Below are positions 16,708 through 26,360 of a stretch of 64,000 nucleotides of DNA, piece by piece. This stretch comes from an uncultured Candidatus Saccharibacteria bacterium (GTDB lineage: Bacteria > Patescibacteriota > Saccharimonadia > Saccharimonadales > Saccharimonadaceae), in the NCBI GenBank assembly GCA_945873065.1, contig CAMCBN010000002.1, positions 102,788-166,787 of the forward strand, written 5' to 3'. Under the pieces are notes generated by a model. It searched no databases. It saw nothing but the letters and a program-made list of their open reading frames with translations, and was not told where the DNA came from. The position numbers and the translations under genes were made by a program. The first letter of the stretch is position 1; the number at the start of each line of letters is the position of its first letter.

Positions 16708-18264
16708 ATGAATAAACAGTCATTACTTGATCAAGCACGGTCGTTTTATACAGAAGATCAACTATTTGAGATCGACCATGCGATTGATTTTGCTACTGAA
16801 ATGCACGAAGGTCAAAAACGCAAGAGTGGTGAACCATACATCACGCACCCACTGAGTGTAGCGTCGATTTTGATCGAGTGGGGGATGGATAGTGACACTA
16901 TCATTGCAGGGGTTTTGCACGATACTGTAGAAGACACTGATGCAACGCTCGACAAAATCGAATCACTCTTTGGCTACGATGTTTCATTTCTTGTGGACGG
17001 TGTGACGAAGATCAGTCAGGCGCGAGCTGGTATGCGCGATCTAGAACAGTACTTACCGCAAACTAAAGATAATCTCACGAAATTACTCATCGCAGTCGGT
17101 CAAGACGTACGTGTGGTCATTATTAAGTTAGCCGACCGGTTGCATAATATGCGTACTTTGCAGTACAAGTCATCAGCGAAACAACAAAAAATCGCTCGCG
17201 AGACGCTAGAGGTATTCGCTCCGATGGCTGATCAGCTCGGTATGGGTCGTGTCCGGATGGAATTGGAAGAAAAGTCGTTTAGTTATCTAGATCCAAAAGA
17301 GTTCAAGCGACTAGAAAAGCTCATGCGTCAGCGTCTGGGCAAAAGTACGCGTAAACTAGGGGCGGTGCGTCTTGAAGTAGAGCGAGCACTCCAGGCTGAG
17401 GGGCTTGATTTTGAGGTGAACGGTCGAGTCAAAAGTTTGTATAGCCTTCACAAGAAATTGCAGAAACGTGGACACATCGATAATATCTATGATTTGATGG
17501 CTCTACGTGTAATAGTCCAGGACAAAGAACAGTGCTACCGCGTGCTAGGTATCTTGCATGGCATGTATCAGCCGATGGTAGCGCGAATCAAAGATTATAT
17601 ATCGGTGCCAAAACCAAACGGCTACCAGAGTTTACATACGACTGTTATCACTCCGAACAAGCAGATCGTTGAGTTTCAAATACGTACGCGTGGTATGCAC
17701 GAGTATGCCGAGCGAGGTCTGGCAGCGAGCTTTCATTATCAGCAGCAAAAAAATTCGAAAGAATACCAAAAAGGAGACTCTCGTCGAGGGGTGTCTCAGC
17801 TACCAGCTCAATTACAATGGATCAGTCAACTACAGGAGATAGCTGCCAGACTACGAGCTGGTGAGGATATCCCACGCCAGCAATTATCGATCGATCTTTT
17901 TCGCAATCGTATCTTCGTATACTCGCCGAAGGGGGATATATATAACCTGCCAGAAGGGGCTCTGCCGCTTGATTTCGCCTATGCGGTTCATTCTGATGTA
18001 GCTAAGCATGCTTATGGGTTTCGTATCAATGGCAAAATGGAGTCGTTTGAGCGGCCGCTAGAGAATGGGGATGTGATAGAGGTGTTGACTCGAAAGTTAT
18101 CATACCCCAAGCCGGGTTGGGCTCAGCTAGTGACGACGAGCCATGCGCGCGATAAATTACGTTTGCAGTTAAACAAAGTCCGGGTTCAAGCTGTAAATGA
18201 AGCAATCAGTCTGACAGACAAGATCATACCAATGCGACCGTTTACCAAGCGTAGTAAGAAATAA
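16708..18264 (+). CDS. short RelA/SpoT-family (p)ppGpp synthetase/hydrolase
   Basis: The 518-residue enzyme has an HD hydrolase domain (about 25-170, with THPLSV and VLHDTVEDTD), a synthetase domain (about 220-345, with YDLMALRVIV, IKDYISVPKPNGYQSLHT and VEFQIRTR) and a TGS domain (about 390-450). Catalytic residues of both activities appear intact, so it should be bifunctional. The helical, zinc-finger and ACT domains found in long Rel enzymes of about 730 residues are missing. No clear Shine-Dalgarno is present; it is expected to be co-transcribed with ppa. Confidence 0.9.
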   Translation: MNKQSLLDQARSFYTEDQLFEIDHAIDFATEMHEGQKRKSGEPYITHPLSVASILIEWGMDSDTIIAGVLHDTVEDTDATLDKIESLFGYDVSFLVDGVTKISQARAGMRDLEQYLPQTKDNLTKLLIAVGQDVRVVIIKLADRLHNMRTLQYKSSAKQQKIARETLEVFAPMADQLGMGRVRMELEEKSFSYLDPKEFKRLEKLMRQRLGKSTRKLGAVRLEVERALQAEGLDFEVNGRVKSLYSLHKKLQKRGHIDNIYDLMALRVIVQDKEQCYRVLGILHGMYQPMVARIKDYISVPKPNGYQSLHTTVITPNKQIVEFQIRTRGMHEYAERGLAASFHYQQQKNSKEYQKGDSRRGVSQLPAQLQWISQLQEIAARLRAGEDIPRQQLSIDLFRNRIFVYSPKGDIYNLPEGALPLDFAYAVHSDVAKHAYGFRINGKMESFERPLENGDVIEVLTRKLSYPKPGWAQLVTTSHARDKLRLQLNKVRVQAVNEAISLTDKIIPMRPFTKRSKK

Positions 18265-18274
18265 AAGAAGGGTT

Positions 18275-18703
18275 TTAATATCCGTTCGCTGGGCAAAGAC
18301 CAGATTGTGGTCGAGACATGGTGGTAGTAACAAAATAAACGATATCGGTGTGATTGTTTGATTTTATTTGAATACAAAACCGTGTTCTATCGGCGTTTGT
18401 CACATAATGTGCTGTCATGTCCTTTGGTGTTGTGTAACGTGCATCTGCCAATGAAATCGGGTATGTGTCATTATTAGCGTTCGCGTGATCTATTTTGATC
18501 GCATTGAGTGCTTCGGTAGCCGCTGCCCGAGTAGCCGTATCTACCGATCGGCGCTGATATCCAGTATACGCTACAATCGATAGTGTTGATAGTATACCGA
18601 TAAGGACGATGACGACGAGTAGCTCCACTAGGGTGAATCCGGTCATCGATTGCTTTTGATTTGTTGACTTTATTTTGTTGGTCACCTCATAGTGTTTTTG
18701 CAT
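18275..18703 (-). CDS. type IV pilin-like prepilin
   Basis: The 142-residue protein has a short basic leader followed by the prepilin site and hydrophobic helix: MTGFTLVELLVVIVLIGIL. Processing is expected before the Phe, with Glu at the conserved fifth position. A globular domain follows, with two Cys (in RFCIQIK and SGLCPANGY) that could form the C-terminal disulfide loop of pilins. I chose the ATG at 18703 because GGAGG lies 6 nt before it; a TATACT box lies further upstream. A pilB-type ATPase is at 32972. Confidence 0.88.
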   Translation of the reverse strand: MQKHYEVTNKIKSTNQKQSMTGFTLVELLVVIVLIGILSTLSIVAYTGYQRRSVDTATRAAATEALNAIKIDHANANNDTYPISLADARYTTPKDMTAHYVTNADRTRFCIQIKSNNHTDIVYFVTTTMSRPQSGLCPANGY

Positions 18704-18821
18704 ATACCCCTCCAATAACATAAGCGTCTTGCATTTAGTATACTGGCAGACAGGGGGGTGACGCAAGTAATTATGTCAATGGAGGGTAGTAAAATAGGTC
18801 TGGTAGTAGATTAGTGTAATA

Positions 18822-18850
18822 TTGACAACTAATGTAGTTTGATGTATATT
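18822..18850 (+). promoter_or_regulatory. leaderless promoter of rpe
   Basis: TTGACA (18822-18827) and TATATT (18845-18850) have a 17-nt spacer. The -10 box ends 6 nt before the ATG at 18857, so the predicted transcription start is the A of the start codon. This is the clearest leaderless promoter in the window because both hexamers are present. Confidence 0.8.
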
Positions 18851-18856
18851 CGTCGC

Positions 18857-19501
18857 ATGGCAGTTATAGCTCCAGTTATCTTGAGTACAAGTGTTGATAA
18901 TTACAAAAAATCCGTTGAGCGCTTATTACCATTCGCTAAGCGGGTTCATATTGATATTTCAGATGGTATTTTCACACCAACGCAGACAGTTGGCATTGGC
19001 CAATTATGGTGGCCACAATCATGGACTGTCGACATTCACGCAATGGTGTCACGGCCGAGCATCTATGTGCAGCAGTTGATCGAGCTCAAGCCGCATACAA
19101 TTATTTTTCATGCTGAAGTAAAGGAAGACCTTCTCCCGGTGCTGCAACAGGTCAAGCAGGCTGGTATTCACCCAGGTGTAGCCTTACAAAGGACTACAGT
19201 ACCAGAGGCGGTTGCGCCGTATATAGAACACGCAGACTATGTGTCGATAGTCACAGGAACGCCAGGCAAACTAGGCGGGAAAGCTAGTTTGATGCAAATC
19301 GAGAAGATGCGCTTGGTACGAGCCATTCATCCACGTGTAGAGATTGGTTGGGATGGTGGCGCTAATATCAGTAATATTTTTGGCGTAGCTCAGGGCTCGG
19401 CTGATGTGATCAGTGTGGGTGGCGCGATCAGTATGGCGGACGATCCGCAGGGCATGTACAATAGGCTGCTGGCTGAGATGGACAAGCAAAGCGTGATTTA
19501 A
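18857..19501 (+). CDS. rpe: ribulose-phosphate 3-epimerase family protein
   Basis: The 214-residue TIM-barrel protein contains the RPE blocks VHIDISDGIFTPT, DIHAMVSRP and EIGWDGGAN. It interconverts ribulose 5-phosphate and xylulose 5-phosphate in the pentose phosphate pathway. The usual HxD metal pair (HLDVMDG) reads HIDISDG here, and the later His-containing segments appear conserved in part. An alternative is a related epimerase, such as one acting on allulose phosphate. The start at 18857 is set by the promoter; a longer frame from 18839 would begin inside the -10 region. Confidence 0.78.
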   Translation: MAVIAPVILSTSVDNYKKSVERLLPFAKRVHIDISDGIFTPTQTVGIGQLWWPQSWTVDIHAMVSRPSIYVQQLIELKPHTIIFHAEVKEDLLPVLQQVKQAGIHPGVALQRTTVPEAVAPYIEHADYVSIVTGTPGKLGGKASLMQIEKMRLVRAIHPRVEIGWDGGANISNIFGVAQGSADVISVGGAISMADDPQGMYNRLLAEMDKQSVI

Positions 19502-19540
19502 TTTTGTGTACAGGAGTGCAAAAGCGAAAATTAATGTCTA

Positions 19541-19569
19541 TTGACCCCCTCTTTTTGTAGCTGTATTAT
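19541..19569 (+). promoter_or_regulatory. promoter of the orphan gene at 19609
   Basis: TTGACC (19541-19546) and TATTAT (19564-19569) are separated by 17 nt. The predicted start is near 19576, giving a leader of about 33 nt that contains GAGGAGG. Confidence 0.7.
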
Positions 19570-19608
19570 GTGTGCACAATGTTAATGTTTCTGTCGAGGA
19601 GGATGGGA

Positions 19609-20484
19609 ATGGTGTCACAAAATAACAATAGCTCTCGATCACAGATAGTGAGTCTGAGTCGTAGTAGTCGTAAATACAAGATAGCGCTTGCTGTATTGTC
19701 GGTGGCTCTCTTATCGACCTTGGTGTGTATCGCTTATATGATAATGGTGGGAAAGGAGTCTAAAGAGCAGATAAACTCGAATGGTGGCTCAAAATCAGTT
19801 GCTATATCTAGCGCGGCTAAAACAGACAAACCTCAAATGAAGGAGATTTGTGGCACAAACGAAAAGCTTTGTATAAAATATCCGGACAACTGGAAGGCAG
19901 AAGCGGAGGATGCTGTCCATTCAGTTGGCGATCAGTCAAATGGGGTGTATCATGCCGATAAAATCACCTTGACCCATTCGAACGGTCTGAAGTTAGCGTT
20001 TGCGAGTGGACTTTCTTCTCTGGGTGGAGCATGTACAGAAGAAGATAACAACCTTTCGGTCGAAATTGTGCGTAAAGATATGACCAACCTCAAGGGATAT
20101 CAAGCTTATGTACCTGCTGAATACTCTACTTACACCAACGATTCGGCCTTCGCATTGGGGGTGATCGTACCAAATACTGACGGGACGAAGTTTACTCCAG
20201 AGATCGGTTTGTCAACCGCTAACAAACTGATCAACAACAATCAGGCTAAAGTATGCGACGTGAAGATGCTTGGGGTTATTAATGCAAAGAATACTAACAT
20301 AACTACGAAAAGTTCTGGCAGCCCAGATCATGGTCAACTATTCATAGGTACAAAAGAATTTAGTGGTTATACTGCCAGCTTCCAAAACAAATCATACAAT
20401 ACACGCGAAGAAGCGAGGAAGGCCTTCGAAGGAGAGGATTACAAACAGGCTTACGAGATAATACGTAGTGTTTACTACAAATGA
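19609..20484 (+). CDS. membrane-anchored extracytoplasmic protein of unknown function
   Basis: This 291-residue protein has a basic cytoplasmic tail, one membrane helix (about 28-50), a Ser/Lys-rich linker and an external domain beginning near EICGTNEKLCIKYPDNW. That opening resembles secreted PsbP-like or DUF1795-like domains, but the match is too weak to name a family. Four Cys residues are visible, including the CGTNEKLC pair. The ATG at 19609 is chosen because GGAGG lies 6 nt before it. I do not know its function. Confidence 0.7.
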   Translation: MVSQNNNSSRSQIVSLSRSSRKYKIALAVLSVALLSTLVCIAYMIMVGKESKEQINSNGGSKSVAISSAAKTDKPQMKEICGTNEKLCIKYPDNWKAEAEDAVHSVGDQSNGVYHADKITLTHSNGLKLAFASGLSSLGGACTEEDNNLSVEIVRKDMTNLKGYQAYVPAEYSTYTNDSAFALGVIVPNTDGTKFTPEIGLSTANKLINNNQAKVCDVKMLGVINAKNTNITTKSSGSPDHGQLFIGTKEFSGYTASFQNKSYNTREEARKAFEGEDYKQAYEIIRSVYYK

Positions 20485-20524
20485 ATGACCACCAAGCTAC
20501 GTCAAAGTGTAGTAGTATAGAGAG

Positions 20525-22492
20525 GTGGATATGTTTCATCTCTCTTCTAATTATCAACCTACTGGTGATCAGCCAGCTGCAATTACACAGTTAGTTGATG
20601 GTCTAAAAAAGGGTCAGCGCGAGCAGACTTTACTCGGCGTGACAGGCAGCGGTAAAACCTTTACGATGGCGAATATCATCGCTCAAAAAAATGTGCCGAC
20701 GCTGATCCTAGCGCACAATAAAACTCTGGCGGCGCAGCTCTTCAGTGAGTTCAAGCAGTTTTTCCCCGATAACGAAGTTCATTATTTTGTCAGTTATTTT
20801 GATTATTATCAACCGGAAGCTTATATTGCATCGAGTGATACCTATATAGAGAAAGATTCGGCGATCAATGAGGAAATCGACCGCTTGCGTCACGCTGCGA
20901 CAGATGCGTTGTTGACACGCCGTGATGTCATAATCGTAGCGAGCGTGAGTTGTATTTATGGACTCGGTTCGCCAGCGGATTATTATGATTTATCGATCAC
21001 AGTGAAGCGTAGTGAGCGGCGTGTCCAGGATAAGTTTTTGCGTCAATTGATGGATATTCAATATCACCGCAATGACATTGATTTTGCGCGTGGTGCGTTT
21101 CGTGTCAAGGGTGATGTCGTTGATATCTTTCCAGCTGGTGGTGAAACAGCGTATCGAGTAGAGTTTTTTGGCGATGAGGTTGACCGCATCACGCGTATCG
21201 ACCCGCTGACCGGCGAGATTTTGGAAGAGCCAGACTCTTTTACGATCTTCCCGAGCAGCCACTATGCTACGCCGAAGCAAAAAATTCAGGCGGCTATCGA
21301 AGGCATCCGCACTGAATATGAGCAACGTGTTGAATGGTTCGAAAAGAACAATAAGCTACTCGAAGCCCAACGTCTTAGTCAACGTACCAAATATGATCTG
21401 GAAATGCTTGAACAGACAGGTTTCGTCAAAGGTATCGAAAACTACAGCCGCTACCTAACAAATCGCGAGCCAGGCGAACAGCCAGCGACACTATTAGATT
21501 ATTTCCCTGATGATTTTTTGATGATGGTTGATGAAAGCCATGTCACGATACCGCAGGTGCGTAGTATGTACAATGGCGATCGCGCGCGCAAGGAAGTGCT
21601 AGTCGAGTATGGTTTTCGTCTACCTAGCGCGCTGGATAATCGCCCCTTGAGGTTTGATGAATTTGAAAAGCATATCAACCAGGTGATTTACGTTTCTGCT
21701 ACACCTGGTGATTATGAGCTCAAGCGCAGTCCGACGCCAGCACAGCAAGTGATCCGTCCGACGGGGCTGCTAGACCCGGAAATCATAGTTCGCCCGACTG
21801 AAGGACAGGTCGACGATTTGATTGCTGAGATCCGCGACCGTATTAGCAAAAAGCAGCGTGTACTAGTAACTACCTTGACGAAGCGGATGGCGGAAGATTT
21901 ATCGACTTATCTTTCGGAGACAAATATAAAGACGGCGTATATCCATAGCGAAATTGACACACTGGAGCGTGGTGATATCTTGCGTGATTTGCGTATGGGC
22001 GTGTATGATGTGCTGGTTGGAATAAACCTACTGCGCGAAGGGATAGATCTGCCCGAGGTTAGTTTGGTGGCGATTATGGATGCTGACAAGGAAGGTTTTT
22101 TGCGCAGCGAACGAAGTTTGATTCAAACGATCGGGCGGGCAGCGCGCCATGTTGATGGTAAGGTCATAATGTATGGTGATACTATGACTGATAGTATGCG
22201 TTTGGCGATCGACGAGACGCGACGTCGACGTGACATTCAAGAAAAATATAATCGCGAGCATGATATCATGCCGCGTGGTATTACTAAAGCGATCGACGAG
22301 GGTCTGCGTGCTATCATTCCGCAAAAAGAAGACGACAAACCAAAGCTCGACTTGCGTAAAATACCGCGAGATGAGTACAAAAACCTGATCAAAGATTTGA
22401 CTGCGCAGATGAATCTAGCTAGTGCTAACCTAGAGTTTGAGCGTGCTGCTGATTTGCGCGATTTGATCGCAGAAATTCGCGAGAAGATATGA
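20525..22492 (+). CDS. uvrB: excinuclease ABC subunit B
   Basis: The 655-residue helicase has Walker A ([10 protein letters not shown], near residue 40), the DNA-clamping beta-hairpin ([18 protein letters not shown]), DEAD-like motif DESH, helicase motif VI (QTIGRAARH) and a C-terminal UVR domain ([18 protein letters not shown]) that contacts UvrC or UvrA. It verifies damage in nucleotide excision repair. The start may be GTG at 20525, 6 nt after TAGTAT, or ATG at 20531. uvrA and uvrC are not nearby. Confidence 0.96.
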   Translation: MDMFHLSSNYQPTGDQPAAITQLVDGLKKGQREQTLLGVTGSGKTFTMANIIAQKNVPTLILAHNKTLAAQLFSEFKQFFPDNEVHYFVSYFDYYQPEAYIASSDTYIEKDSAINEEIDRLRHAATDALLTRRDVIIVASVSCIYGLGSPADYYDLSITVKRSERRVQDKFLRQLMDIQYHRNDIDFARGAFRVKGDVVDIFPAGGETAYRVEFFGDEVDRITRIDPLTGEILEEPDSFTIFPSSHYATPKQKIQAAIEGIRTEYEQRVEWFEKNNKLLEAQRLSQRTKYDLEMLEQTGFVKGIENYSRYLTNREPGEQPATLLDYFPDDFLMMVDESHVTIPQVRSMYNGDRARKEVLVEYGFRLPSALDNRPLRFDEFEKHINQVIYVSATPGDYELKRSPTPAQQVIRPTGLLDPEIIVRPTEGQVDDLIAEIRDRISKKQRVLVTTLTKRMAEDLSTYLSETNIKTAYIHSEIDTLERGDILRDLRMGVYDVLVGINLLREGIDLPEVSLVAIMDADKEGFLRSERSLIQTIGRAARHVDGKVIMYGDTMTDSMRLAIDETRRRRDIQEKYNREHDIMPRGITKAIDEGLRAIIPQKEDDKPKLDLRKIPRDEYKNLIKDLTAQMNLASANLEFERAADLRDLIAEIREKI

Positions 22493-22591
22493 TTGTTTGC
22501 CGAGCGGATCCAGATACTGACAGTTAGCTTTGGCATTGTGACACATTTAACCTTTGTCGTATATCTGATACTGCGTTATAATAAAGAGACA

Positions 22592-22882
22592 ATGAGCAAT
22601 ATTACTACAGATGATGTGCAATATTTGGCACAGCTGAGCTCTATTAGTGTCGACCCAGCTGATGTTGAGGCGTTGCGCCAAAACCTTGAGGATATCGTGC
22701 ACTATGTCGAGCAACTATCTGAGCTTGACACTAGTGGCGTTGAGCCTACTTATCAAGTAACTGGATTGTCGAATGTTTGGCGAGCAGATGAAGTTCAGAC
22801 AAGTAGCGTAACCAGCGAAGAGCTGTTGGCACTTGCTACTGATGAAGTCGACCACCAGGTAAGGGTGCCACAGGTATTATGA
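22592..22882 (+). CDS. gatC: Asp/Glu-tRNA amidotransferase subunit C
   Basis: The 96-residue protein opens with MSNITTDDVQYLAQLSSISV and contains LSELDTSGVEPTYQV, both typical of GatC, which bridges GatA and GatB. A TATAAT box ends 9 nt before the ATG, predicting a nearly leaderless mRNA with about 3 nt untranslated. A longer frame begins at 22493 but its extra residues do not look like GatC. It overlaps gatA by 4 nt (ATGA). Confidence 0.93.
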   Translation: MSNITTDDVQYLAQLSSISVDPADVEALRQNLEDIVHYVEQLSELDTSGVEPTYQVTGLSNVWRADEVQTSSVTSEELLALATDEVDHQVRVPQVL

Positions 22883-24300
22883 TGAGTCAAATTGAAACTA
22901 TCGTTACCGAAGTAAAGAAAGCACAGACGACAGCACGAAATCAGGTAGAGCGAGCTTTGGCTAAGGCTGAGCAAATTACCGAGTATCATGCGCTATTGAG
23001 CTTGACAGCTGAGCGAGCATTGCAGCGGGCTGATGATATAGATTTGGCGATAGCTCGTGGCGAGTCGGTAGGTAAGTTGGCTGGTGTACCGTTCGTAGTA
23101 AAAGATAATTATTTGGCATTTGGCGCGCCTACGACAGCAGCTAGCAAAATGCTTGAGAACTTTGATGCACCACTACAGGCGACAGTAGTAGAAAAGCTAG
23201 AAGCTGAGGGGGCGATCTGTATCGGTAAGTCAAATCTAGATGCTTTCGCACACGGTGGTAGTACCGAAAACTCTTACTTTGGTGTCACGCATAATGCTAT
23301 TGATGAGAGTCGTGTAGCGGGTGGTTCGTCTGGTGGATCTGCGGTAGTGACAGCGCTTGATGTAGTGCCATTTGCTCTGGGCACAGACACTGGTGGCTCG
23401 ATTCGTCAACCAGCCAGCTTTAATGGTGTATATGGTATCAAACCAACCTATGGCACAGCCAGTCGTTATGGTGTGGTGGCTATGGCATCTAGTACAGATA
23501 CAATGGGTTGTTTCGCTAAATCGGCTGAGGATGTAGCGCTGGTGATGAGCATTATGGCTGGCCGAGACGAGCGTGACATGACGACCCTCCCTGATTTTTT
23601 TGATTCAACCGTATCGGCCCAACCTGGTCGTCGTATTGGTGTGATAAAAGAGATGTTAGACGATGGTGTCGATCGAGACGTGGTGTCGGTGACGCGTCAA
23701 TATATCGATCGTTTGGTAGCGGCTGGTCATTCAGTGACAGAGGTCAGCATGTCGATAATTAAATATGCTTTGGCTATGTATTATGTTATCGTACCAGCAG
23801 AGATATCCAGTAATCTGGCTCGTTACGATGGTGTGCGTTATGGTCATCGCGCTGAAAATGCTAAAACGCTAGCCGAATTATATGGACGTAGCCGTAGCGA
23901 AGGGTTCGTTACCGAGAACAAGCGTCGTATTATGGTGGGCAGCTATGTGTTAAGCAGCGGCTTTTTTGATGCGTATTATCTGCAGGCACAAAAGGCACGA
24001 ACATTGTTAATCCAGGCATATAATGAGTTGTTTGATCAGTACGATTTTTTGCTTACACCAACGGCTCCAACACCCGCATTTGCAATCGGCGAAAACGCCA
24101 ATGACCCTGTCAAAATGTACCTTGCCGATGCGATGACAGTACCACCGAGCTTGGCTGGTCTGCCAGCAGTTAACGTGCCAGCTGGTATGAGCTCAAATGG
24201 TTTGCCGATCGGAGTCCAAATCATTGGTCCAGCGCAAAGTGATGCGGTGATCTTGTCGTTGGCTGGACAACTTGATCAGGTAGACGGAGGAACTCGGTAA
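22879..24300 (+). CDS. gatA: Asp/Glu-tRNA amidotransferase subunit A
   Basis: This 473-residue amidase-signature enzyme releases ammonia from glutamine for transamidation of misacylated tRNA. The catalytic Lys is in VPFVVKDNY, and the cis-Ser and nucleophile Ser are in GGSSGGSA and GTDTGGSIRQP. The start overlaps gatC, with two consecutive ATG codons at 22879 and 22882. Its stop overlaps the start of the small membrane gene (TAATG), so the operon is tightly packed. Confidence 0.95.
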   Translation: MMSQIETIVTEVKKAQTTARNQVERALAKAEQITEYHALLSLTAERALQRADDIDLAIARGESVGKLAGVPFVVKDNYLAFGAPTTAASKMLENFDAPLQATVVEKLEAEGAICIGKSNLDAFAHGGSTENSYFGVTHNAIDESRVAGGSSGGSAVVTALDVVPFALGTDTGGSIRQPASFNGVYGIKPTYGTASRYGVVAMASSTDTMGCFAKSAEDVALVMSIMAGRDERDMTTLPDFFDSTVSAQPGRRIGVIKEMLDDGVDRDVVSVTRQYIDRLVAAGHSVTEVSMSIIKYALAMYYVIVPAEISSNLARYDGVRYGHRAENAKTLAELYGRSRSEGFVTENKRRIMVGSYVLSSGFFDAYYLQAQKARTLLIQAYNELFDQYDFLLTPTAPTPAFAIGENANDPVKMYLADAMTVPPSLAGLPAVNVPAGMSSNGLPIGVQIIGPAQSDAVILSLAGQLDQVDGGTR

Positions 24301-24719
24301 TGTCAGGTGGTGTAGGGATATTGTTATTTGGAGTCCTAGTAGTAATAGCGATTTTCGTTGCGGTAGTGGTGTTGACGCGTCGTGGCGGTGAAGTGCTAAA
24401 TGTTGAGAAGTATCAGTCTAGTTGGTTAATGATCGAAAATAGTCTTGATAAAACGCAGATTAGCACGTATCAAGTGGCTATTTTTGAGGCAGATAAATTA
24501 CTTGATTTAGCATTGCGTGAACGTGGAATAAAGGGTGAAACTATGGGCGAGCGAATGAAATCAGCCCAGTCTCTGTGGAGCAACACAAATCACATCTGGG
24601 GAGCGCACAAAGTACGTAACAAGTTGGCGCATGAGACGAATGTACGACTATCGCGTGAGATTGCACTACGTGTGCTAGCTGCATACAAACAGGGCTTAAA
24701 AGATTTAGGAGCGATTTAG
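24300..24719 (+). CDS. membrane-anchored HEPN-like protein inside the gat operon
   Basis: The 139-residue product has one N-terminal membrane helix (about 6-26) and an all-helical soluble domain. Near the C-terminus, HKVRNKLAHETNV matches the Rx4-6H pattern (Arg-Asn-Lys-Leu-Ala-His) of HEPN domains, many of which are RNases while others only bind. An acidic early helix (FEADKLLDLALRERG) also fits the HEPN fold. It overlaps gatA by one base and ends directly before the gatB ATG. Family assignment is my inference from motif and helix pattern. Function is unknown; a link with tRNA or the amidotransferase is only suggested by position. Confidence 0.7.
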   Translation: MSGGVGILLFGVLVVIAIFVAVVVLTRRGGEVLNVEKYQSSWLMIENSLDKTQISTYQVAIFEADKLLDLALRERGIKGETMGERMKSAQSLWSNTNHIWGAHKVRNKLAHETNVRLSREIALRVLAAYKQGLKDLGAI

Positions 24720-26243
24720 ATGAGTGTGTATGACGATTACGAAATGACGGTTGGTATTGAATGCCACGTGCAGCTAGCCACAAAGACCAAGCTGTTCAGC
24801 CCGGCAGACAATGACGCGCGCGATGCCGAGCCAAATAGCAAAACCCACCCGATCGATTTTGGTTTGCCTGGGATGTTGCCGGTACTAAATAAAGAGGCTG
24901 TGCGTTTGGCGGTGCGAGCCGGAAAAGCTCTGAACGCGCCGATTGCACGCGTTAGCCGCTTTGACCGCAAACATTATTTTTATCCAGATTTACCGAAAGG
25001 TTATCAGACGAGCCAGATGTATCAGCCAATAATCTTGGCGGGCTATGTGGACGCGCCGCTGGATGACGGCTCGACGAAACGAGTGCGAATCGAGCACGCG
25101 CACATGGAGGAAGACGCCGGTAAGTTGACGCACCACGATGGCTATTCACTGGTTGATTTGAATCGGGCTGGTACGCCGCTGATCGAGATCGTGTCCGAGC
25201 CCGATATTCATTCTGCCGCCGAGGCGAAAGCGTACGTTTCAGAGCTTCATAAATTGATGACCTATGCTGGCGTGACGCACGGCGATTTGTATCATGGCAA
25301 TATGCGCTTTGATGTCAATATTTCGGTGGCAAAAAAGGGCGCGGCGGAGCTCGGTAAGCGTGCTGAGGTGAAAAATCTCAATTCATTCCGTTCGGTCGAA
25401 AAGGCGGCTGAATATGAGTTTAAGCGGCAAGTTGATCTGCTGGAGCGCGGCGAGCAAGTTGTTCAGGAGACGCGCGGCTGGAATGATGCTAAGCAAATCA
25501 CAACGTCGCAGCGGTCCAAAGAGGATGCCCAGGATTATCGTTATATGCCGGATGCCGACATTCCGCCGATTGTGTTGAGCGATGAGGAAATCGCCGATAT
25601 GCAGGGTAATTTCCCGATCATGCCTGGCGAATTTCGAGACTATTTCTCGGTTTTTGGGCTGGATAATTCGGTCGTGGAATATGTGCTGCGCGACTATCGC
25701 CTGGCGTATTTGCTGCTATCAACCTGGGGTGACGGCCCATGGCCTCGTCCGCAAGCAGATCTAATTCGCGACGGATTTGAGATTGAAAAGTATTCGCTAG
25801 AAGAGCACAAGGAAAATATGAAGCGGATATTTAATTGGTTTGCCTCAACGCCATTTGAAGAGCTTGATATGGAGAAGGTGGGTAATGGGTTTGTCGGCCC
25901 GCGCCGTTTGACGCGTCTCGCGCACCTTGTTCATGAAAATAAAATTAGTTCAAATTCGGCGCGAGAAATTTTCTTATCACTATTTGAGGAGTCGACTATC
26001 GGTAAAATGCCAGAAGAAATCGCCAAGGAGCGAAATCTGCTTCAGGTGTCTGATGAAAGTGCGGTCGCTGCGATCGTCGACGAAGTGATGAACGACCCAG
26101 CTTCAGCGGCGTCCATCGCCGACATTAAAGCCGGCAAGGATAAAGCCATTGGCTATCTAGTCGGGCAGGTTATGAAAAAATCTAAAGGCCAGGCGAATCC
26201 AAGTTTGGCACAGCGATTGATTCGCGAGAGATTACGCGGTTAA
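24720..26243 (+). CDS. gatB: Asp/Glu-tRNA amidotransferase subunit B
   Basis: The 507-residue protein begins with the GatB signature EMTVGIECHVQLATKTKLFS and contains LPKGYQTSQ, DYRYMPDADIPP and a C-terminal YqeY-like domain (VGQVMKKSKGQANP). It binds the misacylated tRNA and activates Glu or Asp. The order gatC-gatA-(membrane gene)-gatB is kept on one strand with no gaps. gatB is visibly richer in GC and in codons such as CGC and GCG than gatC or gatA, which hints at replacement by homologous recombination. Confidence 0.95.
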   Translation: MSVYDDYEMTVGIECHVQLATKTKLFSPADNDARDAEPNSKTHPIDFGLPGMLPVLNKEAVRLAVRAGKALNAPIARVSRFDRKHYFYPDLPKGYQTSQMYQPIILAGYVDAPLDDGSTKRVRIEHAHMEEDAGKLTHHDGYSLVDLNRAGTPLIEIVSEPDIHSAAEAKAYVSELHKLMTYAGVTHGDLYHGNMRFDVNISVAKKGAAELGKRAEVKNLNSFRSVEKAAEYEFKRQVDLLERGEQVVQETRGWNDAKQITTSQRSKEDAQDYRYMPDADIPPIVLSDEEIADMQGNFPIMPGEFRDYFSVFGLDNSVVEYVLRDYRLAYLLLSTWGDGPWPRPQADLIRDGFEIEKYSLEEHKENMKRIFNWFASTPFEELDMEKVGNGFVGPRRLTRLAHLVHENKISSNSAREIFLSLFEESTIGKMPEEIAKERNLLQVSDESAVAAIVDEVMNDPASAASIADIKAGKDKAIGYLVGQVMKKSKGQANPSLAQRLIRERLRG

Positions 26244-26360
26244 CTCTTCAGTTGATGGCTGTTTCTTGCTATGTAGCGGTCAGCAGTAGTTACGTATTTG
26301 TGATATTATAGCAATAATTGGAGGGATAATTTAATGTCCTAACGAAGGAGGAAAAGTATT

